From NCBI GenBank assembly GCA_917880885.1, contig OU862906.1, positions 59,376,665 to 59,440,664 on the forward strand: a stretch of 64,000 bases of DNA, read 5' to 3'. Numbering within the stretch: the stretch's first letter is position 1; the number at the start of each line of letters is the position of its first letter. The DNA is from Limnephilus marmoratus (taxonomy: Eukaryota > Arthropoda > Insecta > Trichoptera > Limnephilidae). This document shows, one piece after another, positions 1-11,393 of the stretch. The notes under the pieces are model-generated. The model saw only the letters and a program-made list of their open reading frames with translations, was not told the DNA's origin and did no database searches. Position numbers and translations under genes: made by a program.

Positions 1-538
1 AGATTCTCTGTGTTGAGAATGGTTGCTACAGAAAATTTTCTGCTTTATTAATTAAGTTTTCAACATAAAAATTGTAAGATTGGAAAAAAATGGAAAAATT
101 TCTGTGGCAGTATTATTTGACCGAAATAAAAAAATATGTTTTCCAGGGATATTAATACCTAAATATATTCAAATAATATGTACTCTGTGTTTGGTTTTCT
201 CTGTCAAACAATATTTTTTAAGCCTTTGTGTTTATTTAAATAGATTGCCGTTTTCGTAAATAACATTTTTTCATTCTCACCAAAGTAATTACATAAAGTA
301 CTGGAGTATTTTAGTCCTACACCTACCTAAGGGGAATGTAATTTCGTAGGTACCAACCACTGAACGGAAAAATGTCTGGAATCCCTGTGATTTTTCCGAA
401 AATTTAAAGAAAACACACATGAAAATTTAAAAAAAAAAATTACGGCTCGTCTCCTAGGCCCCAGACAGGCGAATAAGATGGATGATCTGTTCCAAAATAA
501 ATTCGGTATTTAAAAATTTTCATCAATTTCACCCGAAA
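1..538. other. AT-rich stretch, no gene seen
   Basis: No open frame of interest, no repeat family that I recognise and no strong inverted repeat. It ends at the inferred 5' edge of the Helitron-like copy. Confidence 0.5.
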
Positions 539-1129
539 TCTATATATGTACATATAAAAATGAATCCCTGTTTCCCTTGGTCACGCTATAACTTCAGAAC
601 GAGTTTATCTATTTAATTCATCTTTTTTTAAAGTTTTCTAATACTTTGTTGAAGGTTCTCGCGGAAAGAAAAAAATAAGAAAATTGCGCAGAAAATCGGA
701 TAATTTCAGAAACTTAACGACTTTTTTAACTTCACACTTTTAACTATTCGTGCGTTTGATGAATGTAAATTTGAACAAAAGTATTGTCTATGGATTTTTT
801 AAATTATAGATATTAATAGAGGTACCTACATACGTTAGGTACCAAATTAGATTGATTGATTTATAATACATGAAAAATGAAAATTTGAATAAAAAGTTGA
901 AATAGGTGGCACGCGAGCTGTTTGAAAACTGAATGTACTGGGACTGAATAAAGGGAGGGGGGTTGGCGGGACGGGGATAGGGGAGAGGGTAGGCGGGGAA
1001 GGTGGAAGGGGAACGCGGGAGGGGAAGGGGATGCGGGAGGGGAACGAGGATGCACGGGAAAGGACATGCAGGGAGAAACAATTCATTTCTTTGAATGTGG
1101 CATTTCAACGAATGCCGGGAACCAGCCAG
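539..1129 (+). mobile_element. Non-autonomous Helitron-like element, copy A
   Basis: The left end reads A|TCTATATATG followed by AAAATGAATCCC and matches, in order, the element at 55428-56197. Shared blocks include AAGAAAATTGCGCAGAAAAT, the GGTGGCACGCGAGCTGTTTG region and a purine-rich minisatellite. The right end is ATGCCGGGAACCAGCCAG|T. Directly before it GGCATT and AATGCC can form a 6-bp stem with a 6-base loop. A TC start, a 3' hairpin about 10 bases before a CTAG-like end, insertion between A and T, and no target duplication are hallmarks of Helitrons. No Rep/helicase coding is present, so this is a passive copy. The end here is CCAG, not CTAG, which suggests decay. Confidence 0.6.
945..1078. 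repeat. Purine-rich minisatellite inside Helitron copy A
   Basis: Degenerate tandem units of the type GGGAGGGGAACGCGGG lie on the + strand. The complementary strand gives long but meaningless proline/serine-rich frames. The same kind of tract sits at the same place in the copies near 9160 and 55870-56130, so it belongs to the element. Confidence 0.7.
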
Positions 1130-1470
1130 TAAGTAATAAAATAAGTATAATTCAGGCACAATAGACAGCAGTCCCAAAACATACTTCTATCGATTATTAT
1201 TATCAGTATTATTTTTAATTCGTGAAAAGGGAGAGCTACGATACGATGGAAACATTCATTGAAAAAATAACGATATTGACCATTTATAAATTTTTCTTTT
1301 CCCCTGAACTCCTGCAGCATTGAGGCAGGGGTTCGTTCAACAAAACACGTTGAATTCCCGTTTTTATGGTAGTTTTTTATTTATTTTTTTATTTTTTATT
1401 TCCGACGTATCTTTTATAGTTATCACTGGAGAGTTGTTTAATATTAATATTATTTTTCGATTTGTACAAT
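1130..1470. other. Spacer, no gene seen
   Basis: AT-rich DNA between the Helitron-like copy and SINE1. Nothing supportable was seen. Confidence 0.4.
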
Positions 1471-1883
1471 TTGGGAGGTGGGCCGTCACAACGGGAACCA
1501 TTTATAGATAACCAACAACTATAGGTGACCCCAAATGGTTCGCTACATTTGGTGACTTAGCAGGGGTGCCCGGGTTCATGGGGTGAGGTTTGTCCAGGTC
1601 TTGACGGCTGATGCCTCTGCTCACCTGCTGCGTCGCGGGCCGGATCAAGATAGTCTGGATGAGGTAGGCCTCTAAACCTTTCTATCCGGGCTCTTTCGAC
1701 GCATTGCCTTGCTCTGCAGTTAGAGGGATGGATTCATACGTCCGTCACTCCTGGACACACTGAACCCCACTTATACATCCCTTCCTTAAAAAGACCCTCC
1801 AAACCGCATCCTTTTAGATGACTTAGGCCAGGAGGGAAATTATTTTCATCAGGGCCTCTTGTGTGGAGCTAATGTCAAAAAAA
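1471..1883 (+). mobile_element. SINE1 family copy, near full length
   Basis: Starts TTGGGAGG and runs through the family landmarks in order: GGGAACCATTTAT, CCAAATGGTTCGCTAC, GGGGTGCCCGGGTTCATGGG, GGATGGATTCATACGTCCG and a 3' tail with TTTTCATCAGGGCCTC then GTGTGGAGCTAATG and a short A-run. The last ~115 bp match the end of the LINE at 34870-35751. GGTTCGCTAC resembles the first half of a pol III B box, but I could not define a convincing A box, so derivation from tRNA is unproven. No coding capacity. About eight further copies occur in this window. Confidence 0.75.
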
Positions 1884-2744
1884 GTGCCTTTGTTTTTGTT
1901 AAATTTCTCAGATTAAGTTTATTCTCCGCAAAATGGTCATTATAGATAATATATCCAAGAATTTAATTTGTTGCATTATTTTACACTTTATAGTATAATC
2001 TAATAATTTTGGCCTTACTGGGCGTGTTACCCGTGCTCAGGCCCCTCTTGTTATATCGCTACTTCAACAATCTTAAAACTTGTTTGAATAAATCTATTCC
2101 CAAATGCAAAGAATGTCAAAATAAGAAATCTTATACTGTAACTGGATAAATCTTTAGCGGGACAATAGTTGAATTTAAAAAAAAAATAAACAAATTTAGA
2201 AAATCTCTTTCCAACATTTTGTCCAAAACAGAAGTTTGTGTGTTGTCCGCAACGGGGGTCGTAAAGAAACTTGTGGACCGTCGTTCTTTGTTTCCACTAT
2301 AATGGTAGGGCTCTTGTCAGAAAACTTTGCAAATTGACAGTTGACGTGGATCAAAATGGGATGCTATCCAGTCCTCACACCTCTCCTATTTTTTCCTCTA
2401 TAAAACTGATCGAGTTATTATCCAAGGATACATACCTACCCGTAATATAAAATGAAGTCTGCCGGGTAATAACTTAACTATTCGATCAATTTCAATAAAC
2501 CTATCAAGGGTACCATTTCCTAAATGCATCAAGATTAAGGTGCCTCAGCTAAAAAGTCGATCGGTAGTTTCACTCGGCGGGCTAGTAAAATATCCAATCA
2601 GTGTGAGCAAAATAATTCACGTTCTTTGTAAAAGCGTAGAGTTTATCATTGAGATTTATAGCCAAACAAGGGTGTGTTCTTCCTCTAGCAAACATTTTTC
2701 ATGTTATATGTGCTGGCATATCAATATCGTTTAGTTTAATTGTG
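1884..2744. other. No gene seen
   Basis: AT-rich DNA; short open frames show no recognisable motif. Confidence 0.4.
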
Positions 2745-2995
2745 ATACTACCACCACCACTCTTGGCTCTACACCCCTGGTGGGTCTTGGCCTCCTCAAG
2801 AGTCTTCCTCCGCTCATCTCGGTTTTGAGCCAGCTCTCTCCAGTTTAGAAGCTCCAAGGTAGCTATATCTTTGAGGACGTTGTCGCTCCATCTTAATCTT
2901 GGTCTTCCCAGGCTCCTTCGCCCTATCGGTCTTGAGTTCAGCGGGGACTTTGGTGCTTGATGCTCGGTCATTCTATCTACATGACCCAGCTGCCG
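2745..2995 (-). pseudogene. LINE ORF2 C-terminal fragment
   Basis: On the minus strand the frame reads LGRLRQLGHVDRMTE, then GRRSLGRPRLRWSDNV, then NWRELAQNRDERRKTLEEAK. This is the usual C-terminal tail of insect non-LTR retrotransposons (G-H-V-x-R-M, then G-R-P-x-x-R-W, then W-x-x-x-A-x-x-R). It ends in a GGT-rich microsatellite, as LINE 3' ends often do. The reverse transcriptase domain is absent, so it is a 5'-truncated, dead copy. Clade not assigned. Confidence 0.75.
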
Positions 2996-3709
2996 AAGTC
3001 TTCCCAGTTTTATAAATTTTATATATTATCTGATGTTTAGATTGACACACATCATTTTTGTATATTTTTTATGTGAATACCGTACAAGAGTCTGAATTGC
3101 TCCCAACCGCCTGTAGCCAATAATACTATGACATCGTTATGAGGCTAAATGTAAGTGGTGTGGGGGGGGAGATAGGGAAAAGGAAGGTAGGCAAGAATCT
3201 GCCTATTTATATCTAGTCACCAAACCCAGCTAAAGCCATTTCACGTAACGTTACGATTCTGAATAGTGGTCTTTCGCCGGGCGATTCTGAAATTATCTAC
3301 CACTCAGGAACATGAATACGCACGCCGGAGTTTTAGACCGCAACCTCTGGATTCGTAGCCTAGGATTGTAATCTCTCAACCGCGGAGGTTTCAAAAGGAG
3401 GATTATTCTGAAAATAGCATTTCGCTCCGCGCAGTTGCTATTTTGTAAATTAAACTTCACGTTTTCTATGCCCATGGGGATGTTATTCGGAGGATGTTGG
3501 GGGAAGAGAACCAGGATCATACGAACGGGTTATATAAGTAAGTAATTACAACCCATTATAAATATTAGGCACGCTTTTGACAGTATCCCGGAATCAATAA
3601 TTTAGTCAAGTAAAAAATCAAATACCTTGAAAACTTTTAATGATTCACACACTTTACTAAAATTCTAATTCTAATTTGGAAGGAAGTAATCTTTGTCCTC
3701 TTCAGCTAG
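2996..3709. other. No gene seen
   Basis: Mixed sequence with a short G-run near 3162. No family recognised. Confidence 0.35.
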
Positions 3710-3765
3710 ATTATTCTCAAGCCATAGCCTTGCACCGCAGTGGGAGGGATGATTCATACCTTGCT
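3710..3765 (+). mobile_element. SINE1 internal fragment
   Basis: About 55 bp (CCATAGCCTTGCACCGCAGT then GGGAGGGATGATTCATACC) match the middle of the SINE1 family. Both ends are missing. Confidence 0.55.
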
Positions 3766-4869
3766 GCTTGTACAGTACCTTGCTGCTTGTATATTTATAT
3801 ACTCTGCTTGTATGATTATATATTACTTGTATATTACTCCGCATATTTGGATGAACTCCACTCTTTTTACACTTTTTTTAAAGTGTATTTTATTTACTTA
3901 CAAAATTATCTTTTTACATCTAGTTTTTTAAACCTTTTTTAAACTGTCTATTTATAACAATGTAATTATACCTATGTACTCAAATTTCACAACATTGAGA
4001 TGTAATTATGTATTGCACTCTTACCAAAAGATTACATTGAACTTTTGAAATGGTCTCACGATACTGGTCTAATCATAAATGCAAAAATAGTCTAAATTGA
4101 TACTAGATCACCCAACGCCAATTATTACACCTGAAATAAAACACACACTTCAGATTGCTTACATGTTAGTATCCCTGCATTTTGTACTTGTGGAAATATT
4201 GATTAAAGAATATGTTTATTTAGATTTGACTGCTTTTTTTAATGGGATATATAAATAAAAAAAAGTCCGTTAACTACTGAGATAGATTGTTAGTAGATTA
4301 TATGTATTGAAATTCTTACATTATGATCCATATTTAATTATGCACACTTCAAATAATGTATGTATAATTAGCTGAATCTATTATGCTTGGCATATAATTA
4401 CAGCTTGGTGACTTTTTTGTAAAACAAATGTAAATTTAAAATTTATTGGTTAAATTATTAGCTCAAAAGTTTAAACGAACATCGGTATAATTTTCTGTAC
4501 TTTTACCAAAAAAATCTCTCAGTAAGGGCAATTCTATGGTATAAAATTATCTCTCGGCGTATGAATAGCCCTATATACATAAATAGATTGCACCACAGTT
4601 ACAATACCCGTTTTACATTAAATGAAAATACTTATGGTACCTAAGCATTTAACCAAATATGGACAAAAAACGCTGGACTACATGATACCTAATTGCTTAA
4701 ATATGTTACCTTTCGAAACTAAAAAACGTGCAAATGTAAAAAAAAATATTGTGTAGAAGAATTGGCTTGCTGAAAGAAATAGTTTGTATTTTAGACACAA
4801 ACAATTAACACAAACCATTTCTAACAGCATAATAACTTTAAAATAAATTTTAAAATTTCAGCATAAAGC
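3766..4869. other. AT-rich, no gene seen
   Basis: Several short frames, none with a motif. Nothing supportable. Confidence 0.4.
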
Positions 4870-5588
4870 AAGTTTTTTTTTGTCTTCAAAGTAAAACCCT
4901 TGTCAGATGCCAACTTGAATATAACTCGACGTTATGGTCTGCCTTTTACAACATTCATTCAGACAACGTTGAAAAGATTCAACGGAAGTTTCTAAGGTTT
5001 ATAAACTATAAATTGCATATTCCTATACTAAACATTGATTACAATTATCTCCTGGATAAAACGTCTCTATTGAAACTTTCAGAAAGAAGAATAAGCACAG
5101 ATTTAATATTATTACATAAAATACTGCATTACAAAATTGACTGTTCTGAATTACTTCAATTTATCAATATCCATGTTTCCCAAAAATCATGTCGACATTT
5201 ATTACCCTTCTACTTCAATAACACCAGGACACTAGCTTATCAAAATTCTCCGTTTCCGAGACTTCACAGTCTAGGAAATAAATATTCTAATCTAGGTGAT
5301 ATATTTCATCTTAAAACTAATCAGTATAAACGTTGTATATTCTATCACTTTTATTCTTCTAGGCACAAATAGATTTACATAATTTCTTCAATTTTTGTTT
5401 ATATTGAATATGAGACTTCTTATCATTTTTACATAATAATATATATTTTATTTTATTATTTGTTTTGTTGTTACACTGTTTTGTGTATTTTCTTTTCTCA
5501 TTGTATTATATTTTCTTCATAGTTTGTTACTTAACTTATAAATTTTAATGTAAAAGCCCATCAGGGCGTGTAATAAATAAATAAATAA
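4870..5588 (+). pseudogene. 5'-truncated LINE, C-terminal part and 3' end
   Basis: Reading frames give VRCQLEYNSTLWSAFYN, then EKIQRKFLRFINYKL, then SLLKLSERRISTDLILLHKI. This layout (LEY/S-x-x-W, then IQ-K-FLR, then L-x-x-RR) is that of the region after the reverse transcriptase in CR1/Jockey-type LINEs. The open part 5013-5372 ends in a stop. A 3' untranslated region follows, and the copy ends in an (AATA)n tail at about 5570-5588, typical for this group. No catalytic domain is left. It is a different family from the LINEs at 25.8 and 34.9 kb. Confidence 0.7.
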
Positions 5589-7147
5589 AAGCACCCATTA
5601 ACTACTACTTAAACGTAATTTTTCTATTATGTTTTTATTTTCATATTATATTGTAAAATTTTGTTTTTAAAAATAATAAAAAACCCTCGAAAATTTGGTA
5701 CAGTTTTGGAGTGCCATATTATTACACCAAAATTATATTTACGGTAGGCCATAAATAAATTAAAAAGTTATTGCTTTATAATTTTAATAACATCATTATT
5801 TCGTGCATGAAGCATTATAATTAGTTAAATGGAAATTGTTTTCATCTATGAAACGAGATCATTTTGGGCTACGGAATATCGTAATAACCCGCATGATGCC
5901 ATTTTCGAGGAAACTCAGCAGTGCCAACCTCAGCATTTCGAAATCATGGAAAAGAACACAATTTGTTGCTTTTCGAAATTGATTCAAATTCTGTGATGAA
6001 TATTTAACGGATTGTTTCTCTAGCGTGACGAAAGTGTACATATTTTGCGCAGGGGTGGGTTAACTCCGATAACGCGATCGAATAATAACTGCTCCAACGT
6101 TGCGATGAATTTTTTTTTCACTCTCATTGTGAATACTATGTTGTACTAGCGAAATATCACGGAAAATTATAATTGTAGAATTCGTTAAGCTTAGAATTTG
6201 AAAAGATTTCCATCACGATCATAGCCTTTCAATAACAAATATTGTCAATTTTATTTAATACACAATTATTTTTTTTTATTTCACAAATTAGAGAGATCTA
6301 ATTAATAATGTAAAACTACCAGTAATGGCGGATAAAATACTAATTGTAAATCATGCAATAAGCAGTGTTTTTAATATTCAATATATCCTCTGCATGCAAA
6401 GTGGTTTCTTTTCCAAGCACTTTCTGATAAAAGTGTGTTTTTAGACTTTTAATCATGTTCTAGGCTTGTTTTTAGACTTTTTAATTTTTTTAATAACTTT
6501 AATTGAGGAAAAAAGCCTCCATTAAAGTTATTACAGAAATCCTTACAGATTATCGAAAACACAGTAATGTAAGGCCTTTTCTGTATTGAACATATGGTAG
6601 CTGTAGGTACATCAAAATATATAATATATACATTACCAAAAAGACAAACTAAACCATTATACTGCACAAGACAATTACGACACAAAACACATGACAAAGA
6701 CATTACCATAATCTTGCTCCAAATTTTTTAAATTTAATTGAAAAAGATATTAAAGATATTGACGTGACAAAAAATGGAAATCTAATCACAAAATTCATAC
6801 GTGGATAATCAACAAAGGCGTTGTGTACTGCGGGCAGATAACTAGATAACAATATAACAACCCACTTAACGCCTATATCTTTTCTCTTTTCCTCTCAATT
6901 ATTTATATTTTTTTATTCTTTCTTTCATCTTTTTTCCATTTCTCTCATCTTTTTTCTTTTAAGTTTTCTTTCATTCAATTTACCTATTCAAATTTGAATT
7001 AAAATTTTTGTCTTATTTTATCTTCCAAGATTGAGATATCAAATTTGATTAAATTTCTGCCACCTCGGAAAAGACTCAGCCTAGTATTAAGGTGGTATAT
7101 AAACAAATAAAATGTTTATTATTTACATTGTAATATATATTTAACTA
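5589..7147. other. AT-rich, no gene seen
   Basis: The cysteine-containing minus frame at 6449-6709 (86 codons) matches no family that I know, and I do not call it a gene. Confidence 0.4.
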
Positions 7148-8318
7148 GCTGACCCGACGAACTTCGTACCGCCTCAGAATCAATAACTGTTGAATTAAAT
7201 TAAGTTTTTTTATTAAAAATTACACAATGAAACAATTATCGATGCCCAACTGTCCGTGTTTTGTTTTTGTCAGTATCAGAGATGGTATTGTGTACGGATT
7301 TATATTTTTTGTGATTTTCTTACTTTTCCACTTACTTACGGGAATTTTTGAAAGGTAGCGGGTACGGGTGCCGTCGCCCCGGTAACCATTTATTGGATAA
7401 CCAACACCTCTGCCATAGGTCATCCCAAGTGGTTCGCTACGTTTGGTGATTTAGCAGGGGTGCCCGGGTTCATGGGCTGACTTTTGTGCGGGTCTTGGCG
7501 GCGGATGCGTCTGCCCACCTGTTGCGTGGCGGGCCAGATCGAGGAAGACTGGTTGAGGTAGGCCTTACCTTTCCAGCCGGATTTTCTCATCCAATAGGTC
7601 AAAAGAGTCCGGCTGGAAAGGTCAAGGTAAAAGATCAATTCCGGTCAAGGCAATAGCCTTGCACCGCAGTTGGAGGGGTGGATTCACTCCCGGATACACT
7701 GACCTCCAGATTCCTACCCACCCTACATGCCTTTTTCCTTCCCAGAACTTCCTATCCTACCCTTCCTTAAAAAGACCCTCCACACAGCAACCCCTATGAT
7801 AACATAGGTCCTGAGTGGAGCTTACGTAAAAAAAATGCGTTTCATTCAGAGTTTATTTTATTGTTTTAGATTTTAGATATTAGATTTATTATTATTGTTT
7901 TTTTCCTTTGGAGGGATGCAGAGACATACGTTCACCGTTTGTCTCATTTTCGACTTAGTGTGTAAGAAAGAGGGGCAGCATTATATGATTAAGAACAAAG
8001 GCAAAACAATCAGTGCATTGACATTTGACGTTTTTGAATTTTTGGAATTCACGCACAGTTAAATATTATACCTATCACAATATTGCTGCAGTTCTTTCAA
8101 AATATGAGAATTCGTTCCATACAAAATGTATGAAAAAAAATCATTTTCTTCATCACTTTCTTTTTTGTGAATTTTTCAGAATTTTCGCGATGTTTTAATA
8201 GTTATTCTGTTATCCGGGGCGGGGTCAAATCCAATAAATCAAAGATCATCAAAATCGGTACAGCCGATCTCCAGTCATAAATAGTGTAACTAATCTGACT
8301 TTGTTTTATATATAATAT
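7148..8318 (+). repeat. A-type repeat, copy 1 (hosts a SINE1)
   Basis: Begins GCTGACCCGACGAACTTCGT and ends near AAAATCGGTACAGCCGATCT followed by GTGTAACTAATCTGAC. Both ends and much of the middle match 37508-38996. The 3' part (AAAATCGGTNCAGCCG, then a short ATAAATxGTGTAAC block) resembles the 3' ends of RTE-like LINEs in insects. No coding remains, so it is a non-autonomous or truncated derivative. A SINE1 (about 7335-7838) splits it. Confidence 0.65.
7335..7838 (+). mobile_element. SINE1 copy with internal inverted duplication
   Basis: Family landmarks are present from GCGGGTACGGGTGCCG to CTGAGTGGAGCTTACG plus an A-run. Relative to other copies it has gained about 60 bp at 7560-7630, where CTTTCCAGCCGGA is followed after a ~25-bp spacer by its inverted copy TCCGGCTGGAAAG. 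Part of the 3' hairpin seen in other copies is deleted. The copy lies in the A-type repeat. Confidence 0.75.
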
Positions 8319-8925
8319 TATGTTAACATTTTATTTTGTTAATAAATAAAAAAAATTTAACTGAGCGTGGGAAGTAATTGTTTGTATGGTGCTCTTTGGT
8401 TATTTTTTTTTTCACAAAAACGGCGGTATACAAGACATCCATATTCCATTAGATATGGTAGGCAATTTACCTCCATGAACACCGTTAGTAAATTTGAAAA
8501 TCACCAAATCTGTAAAATTTTGACAAAAGAAATGCTCATTTGAGATCACAGATGAGGAATTCTAATTTTTTATATATATTTTTTTATTCTGAATGCAGGT
8601 AGGTATCTACTTAACCGCTTGCCTGCTCCGATTATGAAAAATTTCATAGCAAATTTAAGTTCATTTAACGTGAATAAATTCACGCAGGAATATTTCGCTT
8701 CACTACCGTCAACCGAAATTAGAAAATTTTATGGCTCATCGAATATTTACAACCATTTACAATTTTACTAGACCACTACAATTGCTACCCACGCGAGAAT
8801 TTCATATTAACAAAATATCGCACTAACTCAAGTATACAAGATGGGTACCGGACAAAACCAGCGATTCCAGAGCGTGTTATTTAGGAGTATATAGGTGGAA
8901 TTATTCTTAAAGTTTTTTAATATGC
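8319..8925. other. AT-rich, no gene seen
   Basis: Nothing recognisable. Confidence 0.35.
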
Positions 8926-9290
8926 CCGCAATGGTTTCTATATATGTAATAGTGAGCTATGGCTTTAGGAAATTATTTCTATCCATCCGATTGCGATGAA
9001 ATTTTGCTGGCTTGTTGTGAGTACGCCCACAAAGGTTTCTATACATATTGGTGAGCTCTTGTGTTATGAAATTTTTATAAAATTTTTAAAAAATTGCGGT
9101 ATGTGGCGCGCGATTTGTTCGATAAGTAAGTGCATTTCATTTTGTTTGGTGGCAGGAAAGGGGAGGGGAACCCGGGAGGGGGAAAGGGAAAGAAGTAAGG
9201 GAGGTTTGCGGGAGGGTGACGAGGGAGGTGGAGATGCGGAGAAGGTGAAAGGGAAACACGGCTTGGGAGAGGGGAGGGGGGTGGTGGGGG
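8926..9290 (+). mobile_element. Helitron-like internal fragment with purine tract
   Basis: The block TGGCGCGCGATTTGTTCGAT followed by a GGGAGGGGAACCCGGG-type purine tract (9157-9290) parallels GGTGGCACGCGAGCTGTTTG plus purine tract in the copies at 539 and 55428. The TC start and CTAG end are not visible. The right side stops at the MITE that begins at about 9290. Confidence 0.45.
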
Positions 9291-9598
9291 TTCAAAATTT
9301 AAATATTTAGAAATAAAATTATTAATTTCTAATACACACATTGGAAAGATTATTTTATGTAGATTTTAGAACAATTTTTGTTTTTGCAAAGTGATAAACA
9401 ATTATCAATATAGAGGTGTATTTACAATATATGGGAATAATATTAAAATTTAAATATTTAGAAATAAAATTATTCATTTCTAATATACCCATCAGAAAGA
9501 TTATTTTATCTTAATTTTAGAAAATTTTTTGTTAATATATTTAAAATGGGAATTGTCGCTACCGCGACTGAATCGGTCCAGGTTTTGGAAATACACGG
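9290..9598 (-). mobile_element. MITE with tandem internal units (M9 family), truncated copy
   Basis: The reverse complement matches the element at 50147-50531: terminal GTATTTCCAAAACC, then CCGATTCAGTCGCGGT, then two tandem ~150-bp units that each contain AAATTGTTCTAAAATC and AATAATCTTTC. The end corresponding to the right terminus of the 50-kb copy is missing at the purine tract. No coding. Confidence 0.65.
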
Positions 9599-10349
9599 AC
9601 GGGACCGTAACTCTCTCGCAGCATTTGACATTAGCAATGGTATGGGAGGGGGGCATTATTTTCGATTTGTCCTTATAATCGAAATTTTCATTAAAAGGCT
9701 AAATTTTATAAAAGTATTTAAAAAAACATATTGTTTTCGCGTTTTAAAAATAAAGACAAGAATAAAGAATTACTTACATAGTAGGTACCCAACACATTGT
9801 TATAAATTCATTTACGGCAAAATAACATTTCTTATCATCGTGTTTATTCTATTTATCATTAAAATAGGCCACTTGCATCACATTTTTTTTAATTTTTTTC
9901 CGGTTTAGGCAAATATTCTAAGACATTCTGTTTTTTTTTTTTTTTTTTTTAATTGTATTTTTGAAACCCTGGGGATTTTTTGAAAATTTCAATACGAAAA
10001 ATCGGACCATTTTTTACAAACCGGAAAGACGGGACATAATTTTATAGGTGTGAAAAAACGATAATTACATAGCCGAAAATCATTTAAAAAAAAGAACGTT
10101 TTCCACACGAATGGCACAGGAGAATAACGAGGCATACCAAAAATATTACATCTCATAAATATTTTTTTCCTTGATCCATCTTATTGATCATAAATCATTA
10201 TAATGTACAGCGTCTATATTACTAAATTCAATGTAATATACTTGAACTTGTAAATTGTAATAATAATAAGAATATTATAAAATTTTATTTTGTTAAAATC
10301 AGCACCATAATCATTATACCTCTAAAACATGTACCGACATCCTCTTCAC
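9599..10349. other. AT-rich, no gene seen
   Basis: Contains an 18-20-base T-run near 9930. The frame 9546-9908 runs through the MITE and is not a gene. Confidence 0.4.
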
Positions 10350-10400
10350 GTTCTGAAGAGAACCCCGTACCCATTAATTGTACGGGGTTCTCTTCAGAAC
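10350..10400. repeat. Perfect 21-bp inverted repeat with 9-base spacer
   Basis: The left arm 10350-10370 begins GTTCTGAAGAGAACCCC. The right arm 10380-10400 is its exact reverse complement; the spacer is CCATTAATT. RNA or single-stranded DNA from here would form a 21-bp uninterrupted hairpin. No flanking element explains it. Confidence 0.9.
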
Positions 10401-11219
10401 ATCTGTCAAAAAATCAAACCAAATGATAAGTTCGCAGAGAACAAACAATAAATCTAGTGAACGAATTCAAAAATTCGCCTGAAATCAAAGTGATGCCATA
10501 TAAAAAAATAAATCAGTGTGGAATTTTATAAAATTAATAGGAACATTTTCGGCGACGGGACATTTTCATGTAGTGACGTCACGAGCCCAAATAATGGATT
10601 TATTTATTTAAAAATTAAAAAAACTGTACATTTCTAAAAATTTTTACTAACATTTTCGTAATCTTAGTAAAAAACTCTATCCACACAATTTTTTCCAAGT
10701 CGTTATGAAGTCCATGCAAGTGGCCTATTAGAATGATGAATTTGAATCAAAAACGCATTTTTAGCTTAAATTTTTCGGTGAATGACCATTTTTAAACCGG
10801 CTTCTGTTACCGCTAAGCAGTCATCTGGCTTTCGCGTTTCGAATACTAGTGCCACTTAGTTTCAGATTTTTCTTTTTAAAATGGGTCGCGTCCCGCAAAG
10901 TTAGGCGTAGTTGAGTTGTAGCGGTTAATGCGTGCTTGTCACGTGACAATGTTCGCACTCGTCCGTACCACGGAACCAACACGACATGGCATCGCTACCG
11001 GCATTAACGTATGATATCTAGGCAAGATCAACATGTATGTAGGGTTAAAATTATGAACGAGACATCCACAATGATATTGTCTTCGTATCGAAATGGAAGA
11101 AAAATATGCAAAACCTTTTTTTGAGAAATAAGCTGCGGTGTAATTTGTATCTTTTAGTTTTTATTAATCCTTTGGTTTTGAAACACGTTAATATTTTTTT
11201 ATCAAAAATGACGGTATTA
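10401..11219. other. No gene seen
   Basis: Contains the short palindrome TTGTCACGTGACAA near 10936, otherwise unremarkable. Confidence 0.35.
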
Positions 11220-11335
11220 ACAAAAGTGGAAAAAAAAAATTTTGAAGTGAAAACTTCTTTAGCACCGTTGTGATTTGAAATTCGATGAAACGAAAAAGCT
11301 ACACTAAAAAGAGACAAACAAATACATCTACAAGA
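11220..11335 (-). repeat. C-type repeat fragment
   Basis: The reverse complement reads TTTGTTTGTCTCTTTTTAGT, then TTCGTTTCATCGAATTTCAA and GGTGCTAAAGAAGTTTTCAC. The same string lies at 46614-46700, directly beside the BEL element, and so shows the sequence that BEL inserted into. Unknown family. Confidence 0.6.
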
Positions 11336-11393
11336 TTTAGCCTGCGGGGAAATGAGAATAATCGGACTCCTCTTTGGGCGGTGCTTCGCAGGC

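Noticed and set aside
788..1177. Proline-rich minus-strand frames near 0.8-1.2 kb, 9.1-9.3 kb and 55.7-56.3 kb
   Set aside because: They are the complement of purine minisatellites in Helitron-like copies; no start context or domain supports them.
6449..6709. Cysteine-containing 86-codon minus frame as a zinc-finger protein
   Set aside because: Cysteine spacing fits no zinc-binding pattern that I know, and the flanks are plain AT-rich DNA.
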